Translations under genes and position numbers: made by a program
Source of the DNA: a bacterium
Lineage (GTDB): Bacteria; UBA9089; CG2-30-40-21
Direction of reading: 5' to 3'
Assembly (NCBI GenBank): GCA_030018795.1
Contig: JASEHA010000060.1
Location: 1 to 9,595 of the forward strand
Length of the DNA stretch: 9,595 bases
The notes under the pieces: model-generated
What the model was told of the DNA's origin: nothing
Databases searched by the model: none
The model's input: only the letters and a program-made list of their open reading frames with translations
Shown here: positions 1 through 6,092 of the stretch, piece after piece
Layout of the letters: each line of letters opens with the position of its first letter
Position numbering within the stretch: position 1 is the first letter of the stretch

Positions 1-563
1 GAATAAACAGGTTGGGTTTGCAAAAAATTGGCACCAGCATCTATTTTGGCTTTAACAAGCTCAATCTCCTTATCCAGATTTTTAGCAGCCGGTGTAGCTG
101 TGGCTGATATAAAGAATTCAGTTTTGCCTTTTATCGCTTCGTTATTATAATCCAGACCATTGTTCATGTTGTTGATTAATTTAATCAGTCCGGTTGTGCT
201 TAAGTTATAGACAGCAGCAGAATCTTTGTATTGTCCATGTTGAGGAGGGTCCCCGGTAGTAGCCAGAATATACCTTATCCCCAGGCAATGAGCACCTAAT
301 AGGTCTGCCTGCAATGCCAGGATACTCCTATCCCTTCGAGTCAGATGCGGAATGCAGCATACACCTGATTCCTTTTGGAGATATTGTGCCAGGGCAAAGG
401 TGTTTATCCTCAATCTTGCCATAGCACAGTCAATCAGGTTTATCCCATCAGCCCTGCTCAAGCTCTTTGCCTCCTCTAATGACTTCTCTACATCTGTCCC
501 TTGTGTTCCCCCTAATTCACAGGTAACTACAAATTTTTTTCCCAAATTTTCTTTTAACTGCAT
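1..563 (-). CDS. metF: Methylenetetrahydrofolate reductase, MetF type (3' end outside window)
   Basis: This is the N-terminal 187 residues of a MetF-type flavoenzyme, which reduces 5,10-methylene-THF to 5-methyl-THF for methionine synthesis or the acetyl-CoA pathway. The reading frame is open to the left edge; the family is usually about 280-300 residues, so roughly a third is missing. Seen in the sequence: a CEL segment with Glu16 in the position of the catalytic acid of the family, HLTRRDR near residue 73, LLGA and LGI at 88-96, TGDPP at 103-107, a GLIKLI helix at 125-130, and AGANFLQTQPVY at 176-187. The start ATG has GGAGG about 8 nt upstream. The usual PPKGTD after CEL is GGTQGTD here, a departure from the common form. 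The gene follows ruvC on the same strand after about 136 nt, so co-transcription is possible. No methyltransferase domain precedes it, so it is not the bifunctional form. Confidence 0.9.
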   Translation of the reverse strand, partial: MQLKENLGKKFVVTCELGGTQGTDVEKSLEEAKSLSRADGINLIDCAMARLRINTFALAQYLQKESGVCCIPHLTRRDRSILALQADLLGAHCLGIRYILATTGDPPQHGQYKDSAAVYNLSTTGLIKLINNMNNGLDYNNEAIKGKTEFFISATATPAAKNLDKEIELVKAKIDAGANFLQTQPVY

Positions 564-699
564 GTTTTGTGACCTCCTTCCAACGCTATCTTACTCTCAC
601 GTTTACAGGAGAGCACCATCCCGAAAAATCGTAAAATTATGCCAGTGATAAGCATACCACGGCTTTTGTTGCAGCACAGAACACATCTGAAGGTACTCA

Positions 700-1254
700 C
701 TACATTTTTTTCGCCTTTTTCGCCTTCTCCGCCTTCTCCACCAATCTGCACATCTTATCCCTCTGGATATGACAGATGGCTATGGCCAGGGCATCTGCGG
801 CATCGTCAGGTTTTGGAACATGATCCAATCGCAAAAAAAGCTTTACTGCCTTCTGAATTTGTGCTTTATCGGCGTGACCTGCTCCGCAGACAGTATGTTT
901 GACCTGAAGGGGTGTATATTCAAACACATTCAGCCCTGCCTCAGCCATGGTCAATAATATTACCCCTCGTGCATGTCCCACGCTGGTAGCGGTCTTCACA
1001 TTTTTGCTAAAGAATATTTCTTCTATAGAGGCTGTATCTGGCTGATACTGGGAAATAATAGCAGTCAGGTTTTGCCGAATCACAACAAGTCTTTGTGCCA
1101 GAGACAATTGCCTGCTTGTGATTATGCAGCCGTAATCAATCATCTTTAAGTCCTGATTATTTGATGAGGCAGCACCTTTGACAGGCGCTGCCTCATCCTC
1201 GACTATGCCATATCCGGTTGTTTCTATGCCAGGATCTATCCCCAATATTCTCAT
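700..1254 (-). CDS. ruvC: Crossover junction endodeoxyribonuclease RuvC
   Basis: RuvC is the dimeric Mg-dependent nuclease that cuts Holliday junctions, normally with the RuvAB motor. The 184-residue product opens MRILGIDPGIETTGYGI and has the four acidic catalytic residues expected from E. coli RuvC: Asp7, Glu78 (in IEEIFF), Asp151 and Asp154 (in DDAADALAIAI). The start lies 2 nt after the yebC stop; the upstream AGG is a weak ribosome site, so translation is probably coupled to yebC. Two parts look added. Residues 20-31 are encoded by a 35-bp palindrome and lie in a loop that is short in relatives. The last ten residues (EKA EKA KKA K) come from a 9-bp tandem repeat and make a basic tail beyond the normal end. 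The core is intact, so the protein is probably active. ruvA and ruvB do not follow; metF does. Confidence 0.96.
   Translation of the reverse strand: MRILGIDPGIETTGYGIVEDEAAPVKGAASSNNQDLKMIDYGCIITSRQLSLAQRLVVIRQNLTAIISQYQPDTASIEEIFFSKNVKTATSVGHARGVILLTMAEAGLNVFEYTPLQVKHTVCGAGHADKAQIQKAVKLFLRLDHVPKPDDAADALAIAICHIQRDKMCRLVEKAEKAKKAKKM
712..738 (-). repeat. 9-bp tandem repeat encoding the RuvC C-terminal tail
   Basis: Three consecutive 9-bp units read on the minus strand as GAGAAGGCG, GAGAAGGCG and AAAAAGGCG, with a degenerate fourth unit running to the stop. They encode EKA, EKA and KKA, three codons per unit. The array resembles the AGGCTGAAA and AGGCGAGAA arrays at 5541-5576 and 4502-4519. 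Confidence 0.8.
1163..1197. repeat. 35-bp palindrome inserted in frame in ruvC
   Basis: The two 11-bp arms GATGAGGCAGC (1163-1173) and GCTGCCTCATC (1187-1197) are perfect reverse complements. After one mismatch, a second CCT/AGG 3-bp stem closes a 5-nt loop. The element encodes DEAAPVKGAASS, residues 20-31 of RuvC, between strand 1 and strand 2. The palindrome is seen directly; that it is an inserted element is inferred from the extra residues in a normally short loop. Confidence 0.8.
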
Positions 1255-1256
1255 GT

Positions 1257-2006
1257 TTATGCCTGCAACTCAGCCATGATATCATCAGGGATATCGAAAT
1301 TAGCATAAACCGCAGAAACATCATCATTTTCCTCAAGATTTTCAATCAAGGCAAGAACCTGTTTTGCCAGATCCTTTTCAATCTTGATATAGGATTGAGG
1401 AATCATGGATAACTCATCATATTCTATAGGAATTTTCTGCTTTTTCAAGGATTCCTTTATTTCTATGAAATCCCCTGGATTTGTTATAATTTCATACACC
1501 TCAGCATCGTCTGCTTTAACATCATCTGCCCCTGCTTCCATGACTATTTCAAAAAGTTTATCCTCATCAATAACATCCTTTTTTATGCCAATACACCCTT
1601 TTTTAGAAAACATCCATGAGACACATCCTGCCTCACCAAGGCTTCCCCCACTCCTTGAGAAGATCTTTCTTACCTCAGCAGTAATCCTGTTTCTGTTATC
1701 TGTCATGGTTTCAACCAGAACAGCAATCCCGCCAGGGCCATACCCCTCGTAATTGATTTCCTCAACAGTTATGCCCGGAAGCTCTCCTGTCCCCCTCTGG
1801 ATAGCCCGTTTGATATTATCTGAGGGCATATTGACTTCCTTAGCACTATCGATAACCGTACGCAGTCTGGGATTCATCTCAGGGTTGCCGTTATCACGAG
1901 CAGCAATGGTTATCTCCTTTATTATCCTGGAAAAGAGCTTTCCTCGCTGGGCATCAAGTGCACCCTTTTTGTGTTTAATGGTTGCCCATTTTGAATGACC
2001 GGACAT
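1257..2006 (-). CDS. yebC: YebC/TACO1-family translation factor
   Basis: A full-length, 249-residue YebC-family protein. It starts MSGHSKWATIKHKKGALDAQ, the family signature, followed by GKLFSRIIKEI, NMPSDNIKRAI near residue 59, YEGYGPGG near 86 and SWMFSKKG near 130. The family was long annotated as a transcriptional regulator. Bacterial YebC proteins and mitochondrial TACO1 have since been linked to relieving ribosome stalling on proline-rich stretches, so a role at the ribosome is more likely. The start ATG has GGAGG with a 9-nt spacer. The gene ends 2 nt before ruvC, the common yebC-ruvC arrangement, and follows the EF-G-like gene after a 97-nt spacer with two hairpins. No unusual residue was noticed. 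Confidence 0.96.
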   Translation of the reverse strand: MSGHSKWATIKHKKGALDAQRGKLFSRIIKEITIAARDNGNPEMNPRLRTVIDSAKEVNMPSDNIKRAIQRGTGELPGITVEEINYEGYGPGGIAVLVETMTDNRNRITAEVRKIFSRSGGSLGEAGCVSWMFSKKGCIGIKKDVIDEDKLFEIVMEAGADDVKADDAEVYEIITNPGDFIEIKESLKKQKIPIEYDELSMIPQSYIKIEKDLAKQVLALIENLEENDDVSAVYANFDIPDDIMAELQA

Positions 2007-2022
2007 AAAATACTACCTCCTT

Positions 2023-2067
2023 ATTGTAACACAAGCATCCTTGCTTGTGCTGTTTGTAGTTTACAAT
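2023..2067. repeat. Nested inverted repeat between EF-G-like gene and yebC
   Basis: An inner hairpin, CACAAGCA-TCCT-TGCTTGTG (2030-2049), has a perfect 8-bp stem. An outer pair, ATTGTAA (2023-2029) and TTACAAT (2061-2067), is also a perfect inverted match, so the whole 45 bp can fold into a longer structure. No T-run follows on the minus strand, so it is not a classical terminator. It may be a dispersed palindromic element or affect the yebC leader, because it ends just before the yebC ribosome site. Confidence 0.65.
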
Positions 2068-2068
2068 A

Positions 2069-2087
2069 GTCAAGCTGGAAGCTTGAC
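2069..2087. repeat. Second short hairpin beside the nested repeat
   Basis: GTCAAGCT-GGA-AGCTTGAC is a perfect 8-bp stem with a 3-nt loop. It lies 1 nt from the neighbouring inverted repeat and 17 nt beyond the stop codon of the EF-G-like gene. It could slow 3'-end decay of that message or be part of a compound mobile palindrome. No T-run follows it on the minus strand. Confidence 0.65.
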
Positions 2088-2103
2088 CTACCACCAATAC
2101 AAC

Positions 2104-4176
2104 CTACGCATGATGCTCTTCTTCTTTAGCCACCTTAGCCTCAGCAATTATCTTTTCTGCAATTGGATGAGGTACCTCTTCATAATGAGAAAATTTCATC
2201 TTGAAGCTACCGCGGCCGCGGGTAATAGATCGCAGAGATGTAGCATATTTATACATCTCTGCCTGGGGAACGTTTGCCTTTACCAGCTCATTCTTTCCTT
2301 GAGGCTCTACACCCAAAATCCTTCCTCGTCGCACATTAAGGTCTCCAATCACCTCGCCCATATTTGTCTCTGGGGCAAGACACTCTACCTCGACAATAGG
2401 CTCTAACAGTACTGGACTGGCATCCTCAAATGCTTTTCTGAAGGCATAAGCACCTGCAATCTGAAAGGCTAAATCAGAGGAATCCACATCATGGAATGAG
2501 CCATCATACAGTATTGCTTTAATATTAATGATGTGACAACCAGCAAGGATACCCTTATCCATGGTATCCTTTATACCCTTTTCTACAGGAGGAACATATT
2601 TTGCCGGGATAGCACCACCAAATATATCAGAGACAAACTCAAATCGTTCACCAGTAGTCAGCGGTTCAATCTTCAGAAATGCCTCGCCATATTGCCCCCT
2701 GCCCCCTGATTGTTTCTTGTGCTTATAATTACCCTGCCCAGGCTTTTTGATAGTTTCCCGATATGGAACCCTTGGCTTTTCCATCTCTACCTCTGTTCCA
2801 AACCTTCTGGTCAGCCGATCCACAACCACATCTAAATGGGTCTCTCCTACCCCAGAGATGATGGTTTGTGTCAGTTCATGGTCAAGACACATATTAAAGG
2901 TGGGGTCTTCCTCAGCAATCTTATGGAGACCAAGCCCCATTTTTTCTTGATCTGCCTTTGTTTTTGGTTTTACAGCAATGGAGATAGATGGTTGCGGGAA
3001 ATCTATGTTGGTGAGGGTAATTGGACTAGATGGTGCACACAGGGTATCATTTATCTTAACCCCTTTAATCTTGACAATTGCACCTATATCACCAGCACCT
3101 ATCCTTTCAATATCGCTCTTATGTTTACCTATCATCAGGCATAGATGCCCTATCCTCTCTTTATGCCCGGTAGTTGTATTAAGTACATCCACACCATTAG
3201 TCAGACTGCCAGAATATGCCCTGAAAAAGACCAGTTCACCTATATGTGAATCAGAGATTATCTTAAATGCCAATCCAGAGAAGGGGTCATCAAGAGAAGC
3301 ATTCCTTGTTTCATCAGGATTTATCCCGCAAACCATACCCACATCTGCTGGAGAGGGGAAGGATTCAACTAACAGATCAAGGAGTTTGTCTACACCAATA
3401 TTGTTATAGGCTGAACCGCAAAGAATGGGTATAATTGCTCCATTCTTAATGCTCTTATTTAGCCCAGAGATAATCTCTTCCTCAGACAATTCCAGTGTTT
3501 CTAAGTATTTTTCGGTTAAGGCATCATCACTTTCTGCTGCTGCATCCATTAATTTTTCCCGATACTTTTCTATCCTGTCTGAAATCTCCTGAGGCATGGG
3601 TCTTTCCTGTGCCTTGCCATCCTTATATTCATATGCCTTCATCCTGATCAGATCAACTACCCCTAAAAATTTATTCCCTGTCCCAAGGGGAAGCTGCAAG
3701 GGAATAATATTTGCTGATGATTCCAGTGTAGCTATAGATTCTACAGCCTTATAGAAATCTGCGTGCTCTTTTTCCATCTTATTAATAAAAATACACCTTG
3801 CCAGATTTCTTTCATCAGCATATTGCCAGACCAATTCTGTGCCTATCTCCACACCTGCTGTAGCATCAAGCACAACCACACACCCCTCTACAACTCGCAA
3901 GGATTTTTTGACCTCTCCGACAAAATCTGTGTAACCAGGGGTATCTAGCATATTTACCTTAACCTTTTTCCACTCGCCATAGCCAAGGCTAACATTGACA
4001 GATATTTTTCTTTTTATCTCATCAGGTTCATAATCCATAGTAGAGTTTCCACTATCAACCCTGCCCAGCCTGTCCACTGCCTTTGCATTAAATAGCATGG
4101 CTTCTGTCATCGTCGTTTTCCCTGCCCCGCCATGCGAGATCATAGCTACATTTCGGATCATGTTTGGTTGATACAT
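2104..4176 (-). CDS. Elongation factor G-like GTPase (EF-G II type)
   Basis: A 690-residue translation GTPase of the EF-G family, probably the second paralogue rather than the main EF-G. The P-loop is SHGGAGKT (residues 14-21), the form seen in EF-G-like proteins, where canonical EF-G has AHIDAGKT. G3 is DTPGY (78-82). G4 is NKME (132-135) in place of NKxD. ILCGSA supplies G5. Domain IV carries HKKQSGGRGQYG, and the C-terminus FKMKFSHYEEVP is typical of this subgroup. I chose ATG 4176 because AAGGAGG sits 6 nt upstream and the protein begins there as in relatives; an in-frame ATG at 4254 has no ribosome site. The gene heads the minus-strand block with yebC. Whether it moves tRNA, recycles ribosomes or does something else cannot be told. 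The NKME change affects guanine recognition and is unusual. Confidence 0.93.
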   Translation of the reverse strand: MYQPNMIRNVAMISHGGAGKTTMTEAMLFNAKAVDRLGRVDSGNSTMDYEPDEIKRKISVNVSLGYGEWKKVKVNMLDTPGYTDFVGEVKKSLRVVEGCVVVLDATAGVEIGTELVWQYADERNLARCIFINKMEKEHADFYKAVESIATLESSANIIPLQLPLGTGNKFLGVVDLIRMKAYEYKDGKAQERPMPQEISDRIEKYREKLMDAAAESDDALTEKYLETLELSEEEIISGLNKSIKNGAIIPILCGSAYNNIGVDKLLDLLVESFPSPADVGMVCGINPDETRNASLDDPFSGLAFKIISDSHIGELVFFRAYSGSLTNGVDVLNTTTGHKERIGHLCLMIGKHKSDIERIGAGDIGAIVKIKGVKINDTLCAPSSPITLTNIDFPQPSISIAVKPKTKADQEKMGLGLHKIAEEDPTFNMCLDHELTQTIISGVGETHLDVVVDRLTRRFGTEVEMEKPRVPYRETIKKPGQGNYKHKKQSGGRGQYGEAFLKIEPLTTGERFEFVSDIFGGAIPAKYVPPVEKGIKDTMDKGILAGCHIINIKAILYDGSFHDVDSSDLAFQIAGAYAFRKAFEDASPVLLEPIVEVECLAPETNMGEVIGDLNVRRGRILGVEPQGKNELVKANVPQAEMYKYATSLRSITRGRGSFKMKFSHYEEVPHPIAEKIIAEAKVAKEEEHHA

Positions 4177-4232
4177 CTTAATCCTCCTTGTGCTTAAGGT
4201 ATGTAACCCGAATTGGTTAGGCTGAAGACTGC

Positions 4233-4270
4233 AGGCTATTAGGTTCTGACTCACTCTTACCTAACAGCCT
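4233..4270 (-). promoter_or_regulatory. 12-bp hairpin in the leader of the EF-G-like gene
   Basis: On the minus strand AGGCTGTTAGGT (4270-4259) pairs with ACCTAATAGCCT (4244-4233) across a 14-nt loop. The only non-Watson-Crick pair is a G-U. If transcription starts near 4316, this stem lies in a roughly 140-nt leader and ends 56 nt before the start codon. It is not followed by a T-run. A regulatory role is inference; it could also be a degenerate repeat. Confidence 0.55.
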
Positions 4271-4272
4271 TT

Positions 4273-4306
4273 ATCCTATCCACCTATCTTTCTACATCCT
4301 ATCCAC
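4273..4306. repeat. Two direct copies of ATCCTATCCAC
   Basis: The 11-mer ATCCTATCCAC occurs at 4273-4283 and again at 4296-4306, a period of 23 bp, between the divergent promoters and the hairpin of the leader. The spacing of about two helical turns would suit a regulator binding site, but a chance duplication cannot be excluded. Confidence 0.45.
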
Positions 4307-4322
4307 TTCGAGTAATTACATA

Positions 4323-4351
4323 AGATTACTACAAAATTTGCTAACTGTCAA
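4323..4351 (-). promoter_or_regulatory. Candidate sigma70-type promoter for the EF-G-like gene block
   Basis: On the minus strand a perfect -35 TTGACA (4351-4346) is followed after 17 nt by TAATCT (4328-4323). The -10 matches TATAAT at only three positions, but these include the two leading and the last base, which matter most. The predicted start is near 4316, giving a leader of about 140 nt before ATG 4176. Confidence 0.5.
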
Positions 4352-4394
4352 GTAAAATTTCAATCCACATTGGACAAAGCTCAAAAAACTTTAA

Positions 4395-4423
4395 TTGACA
4401 AGAAAAATGATATGTGGTATAGT
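4395..4423 (+). promoter_or_regulatory. Strong sigma70-type promoter with predicted near-leaderless transcript
   Basis: TTGACA (4395-4400), an exact 17-nt spacer and TATAGT (4418-4423) match the consensus at 11 of 12 positions. The start point would be about 4429-4432, only 2-5 nt before the ATG at 4434. The -35 box overlaps an in-frame TTG that a gene finder may take as the start codon. Confidence 0.75.
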
Positions 4424-4433
4424 TATGTTTAAT

Positions 4434-5912
4434 ATGAAGAAGAAAATATTATTTCTCGTTGCTATCAGTATATTACATATCAACCTTGCTCAGGCATGGG
4501 TAGGCGAGAAAGGCGAGAAAAAGGTAGGGGAAGAGGCAAAGAATTTTTGTCTTGAGTCTATTTCAGGAAAGGATGTAACCCTAAAAATACTCCAGGGGGA
4601 TGAAAGACAGGAGACAGGGGGCAGGGAGCAAAGTCCAATATCTTCAAGTGAGCGGAATATTGTTGCTTTTAGCTTTTTCAGTGTAGATTCTAAGTCATGC
4701 TGGCAAGAGATAGGAACCCTTCAGCTGCTGTATCGAAGGTATCAGGATGAGGGAATAGTCCTGCGTTTGATTAGTATTGATGCTGATAATGCCAGGCTGA
4801 ATGAATTTATAAAAAAATATAAGATAGAAATACCTGTACTCCTTGACCCTTATGGAAGCAAGGCAGGTAAGCTGTATGGAGCCGTTAGTGCCAATAGTAT
4901 CCCCAGACTTATAGTTGTGGATAAAAATAATAAGGTCAGAATGGCTGTAACTAAGGCAGATGATGCCCTGTTAAAGGGACTGCAGGGCAAATTGGAGATG
5001 TGGCTGGCAGAAGTGGCAGAAAATACCTGCCCAATGGATGCAGCAAGCAGCCTGACCATTGTTTATACTGGCAATACCGATGGACACCTTGAATCGTGCA
5101 ACTGCCCGACACGCCCATTTGGTGGTCTGGCACGAAGGGTTAGCTGTATTAAAAGAATACGAAAAGAAAAAAAGGACATATTGGTTGTTGATACAGGGGA
5201 TATATTCCATCCTTCTTCGCAAAAGGAGCAGGCAATATTCTGCCTTAAGGCTATGGAATTGATAGGCTATGACGCTGTTACGCTGGGAGATCAGGAGTTT
5301 GTCTTTGGATGTGATTTTATCAGACAAGAGGTAGAAAGGAAGAGATTACCATTTATTTCTTCAACCTTAAGTTTTTGTACAGAAAATTCATGCCTTTCAA
5401 TAACTGAACCTTATATTATCAAGAGATTGAAGGGCTGCAAAATAGCTGTAATCGGGGTTGTCTCTGAAGAGGCATTTGCTCATAAGATACAGGGGCTGGA
5501 TGTTCATGATGCGGTTAAACAATTGAATCCACTCGTTGACAGGCTGAAAAGGCTGAAAAGGCTGAAAAGGCTGAAAAGAGGAAATGATATAGATTTGATT
5601 GTTGTGCTTTCCCACATGAATCATGATGCAAGCAAGGAGATAGCCAGAAGGGTTAAAGGGATAGATGTTATTATTGGCGGGCATTCTAATGTATTACTAA
5701 GAACACCATTGAAGATAAATGAAACGATTCTCCTTCAGCCAGGGGCAAAGGGGCAATACGTGGGCGTCTTTTGCATTGACATGAAAACAAAAAGGATAAA
5801 GAATCACCTCATTCCCTTAACTAATGATATTCCAGATGATAAACAGGTGAGAGAGATTATCAATCAGCAGACTAAAGGGTTGAAGAAAAAGGCAGGGGAG
5901 TTATCGTTTTGA
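4434..5912 (+). CDS. Exported fusion of a redoxin-like domain and a UshA-like metallophosphatase
   Basis: A 492-residue protein. Residues 1-21 form a signal peptide (MKKK then a hydrophobic run ending AQA). Residues 32-192 look like a TlpA/AhpC-type thioredoxin fold (SISGKDVTL, RYQDEGIVLRLISID, NSIPRLIVVDKN). Only Cys89 of the redox motif is present: S86-K-S-C89 replaces CxxC. Residues 205-465 resemble 5'-nucleotidase-type metallophosphatases: D216-G-H218, D256 in DTGD, D286, H394 and H417 correspond to metal ligands. The UshA catalytic His117/Asp120 dyad is Gln287/Val290 here, and the last ligand position is Asn419. A CNC motif (222-224) follows DGH. Start 4434 was chosen for the signal peptide; earlier in-frame starts at 4395, 4407 and 4425 lie inside the promoter. 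No Shine-Dalgarno is present. Residues 56-72 and 370-382 derive from DNA repeats. It probably acts in the periplasm; the substrate is unknown, and phosphatase activity is doubtful. Confidence 0.85.
   Translation: MKKKILFLVAISILHINLAQAWVGEKGEKKVGEEAKNFCLESISGKDVTLKILQGDERQETGGREQSPISSSERNIVAFSFFSVDSKSCWQEIGTLQLLYRRYQDEGIVLRLISIDADNARLNEFIKKYKIEIPVLLDPYGSKAGKLYGAVSANSIPRLIVVDKNNKVRMAVTKADDALLKGLQGKLEMWLAEVAENTCPMDAASSLTIVYTGNTDGHLESCNCPTRPFGGLARRVSCIKRIRKEKKDILVVDTGDIFHPSSQKEQAIFCLKAMELIGYDAVTLGDQEFVFGCDFIRQEVERKRLPFISSTLSFCTENSCLSITEPYIIKRLKGCKIAVIGVVSEEAFAHKIQGLDVHDAVKQLNPLVDRLKRLKRLKRLKRGNDIDLIVVLSHMNHDASKEIARRVKGIDVIIGGHSNVLLRTPLKINETILLQPGAKGQYVGVFCIDMKTKRIKNHLIPLTNDIPDDKQVREIINQQTKGLKKKAGELSF
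4502..4519 (+). repeat. Two copies of the 9-mer AGGCGAGAA
   Basis: AGGCGAGAA occurs twice in tandem right after the signal peptide of the fusion gene and encodes the GEKGEK stretch. It belongs to the same AGGC-purine 9-bp type as the arrays in ruvC and at 5541. Confidence 0.6.
4606..4626 (+). repeat. 7-bp GACAGG-type tandem repeat inside the redoxin domain
   Basis: Units GACAGGA, GACAGGG and GGCAGGG follow one another, and further purines continue to about 4632. Three 7-bp units fill seven codons, so the frame is kept. They encode part of the charged loop ERQETGGREQ, where relatives pass directly to the strand before the active site, which suggests insertion into a tolerant loop. Confidence 0.6.
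5541..5576 (+). repeat. Four perfect copies of the 9-mer AGGCTGAAA
   Basis: Four identical 9-bp units lie in tandem at 5541, 5550, 5559 and 5568. They encode a RLKRLKRLKRLK stretch (residues 370-382) on the surface helix before the LSHM metal motif. Perfect identity points to recent expansion, and copy number may vary between strains without frameshift. Confidence 0.9.
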
Positions 5913-5923
5913 TACCTTTACCT

Positions 5924-5967
5924 ACCTGTGTGGCTGAAATATGTTACAGTTTTATCGTATTATCCAC
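5924..5967. repeat. Dispersed repeat, copy A
   Basis: This 44-bp stretch matches 9517-9561 at 37 of 45 aligned columns. The core CAGTTTTATCG plus ATTATCCAC is identical except for one base between the two parts. Both copies lie 3' of a gene and beside ACCACA(A/G)AG sequence. Confidence 0.75.
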
Positions 5968-5977
5968 TTTCAGACTA

Positions 5978-6067
5978 ACCACAAAGTGCACAAAAAGCAC
6001 AAAAAGCACAAAGGGCACAAAGATTCTTTCTTAGTGAGCTTTGTGTATCCTTTGTGTGCTTTGTGGT
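5978..6067. repeat. 90-bp palindromic element of 9-bp units upstream of tatA
   Basis: The left arm is five 9-bp units: ACCACAAAG, TGCACAAAA, AGCACAAAA, AGCACAAAG and GGCACAAAG (5978-6022). The right arm reads ACCACAAAG, CACACAAAG and further CACAAAG-like units on the opposite strand (6067 back to about 6030). The ends are a perfect 9-bp inverted match. It fills most of the 180-nt space between the fusion gene and tatA and ends 13 nt before the tatA ribosome site. Transcribed, it would form a long imperfect hairpin that could separate expression of the two genes. Confidence 0.8.
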
Positions 6068-6092
6068 AAATCTGTACCATAGGAGACGAAAA

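Noticed and set aside
554..700. A 48-residue frame on the minus strand between ruvC and metF, from a GTG that overlaps the ruvC stop to a TAA inside the metF start, with several cysteines.
   Set aside because: There is no ribosome site at the GTG, no recognisable domain, and its last part is the metF ribosome site. It is probably a chance frame in the spacer.
2016..2031. Extended -10 box (TGTTACAAT) on the minus strand just before yebC.
   Set aside because: The predicted transcript start would fall inside the yebC Shine-Dalgarno sequence, and no -35 box fits. The motif is better explained as part of the inverted repeat.
4177..4254. N-terminal extension of the EF-G-like protein from an ATG at 4254.
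   Set aside because: There is no ribosome site, the added 26 residues do not fit the family, and ATG 4176 has an ideal AAGGAGG.
4395..4433. Extension of the fusion protein to the in-frame TTG at 4395, or to the ATGs at 4407 and 4425.
   Set aside because: This stretch is the promoter (TTGACA-N17-TATAGT and the start region), and the added residues would precede a good signal peptide without any ribosome site.
5978..6067. CRISPR-like array in the 9-bp ACCACAAAG units.
   Set aside because: Units are contiguous with no spacers and turn into an inverted arm, so it is a palindromic tandem repeat.
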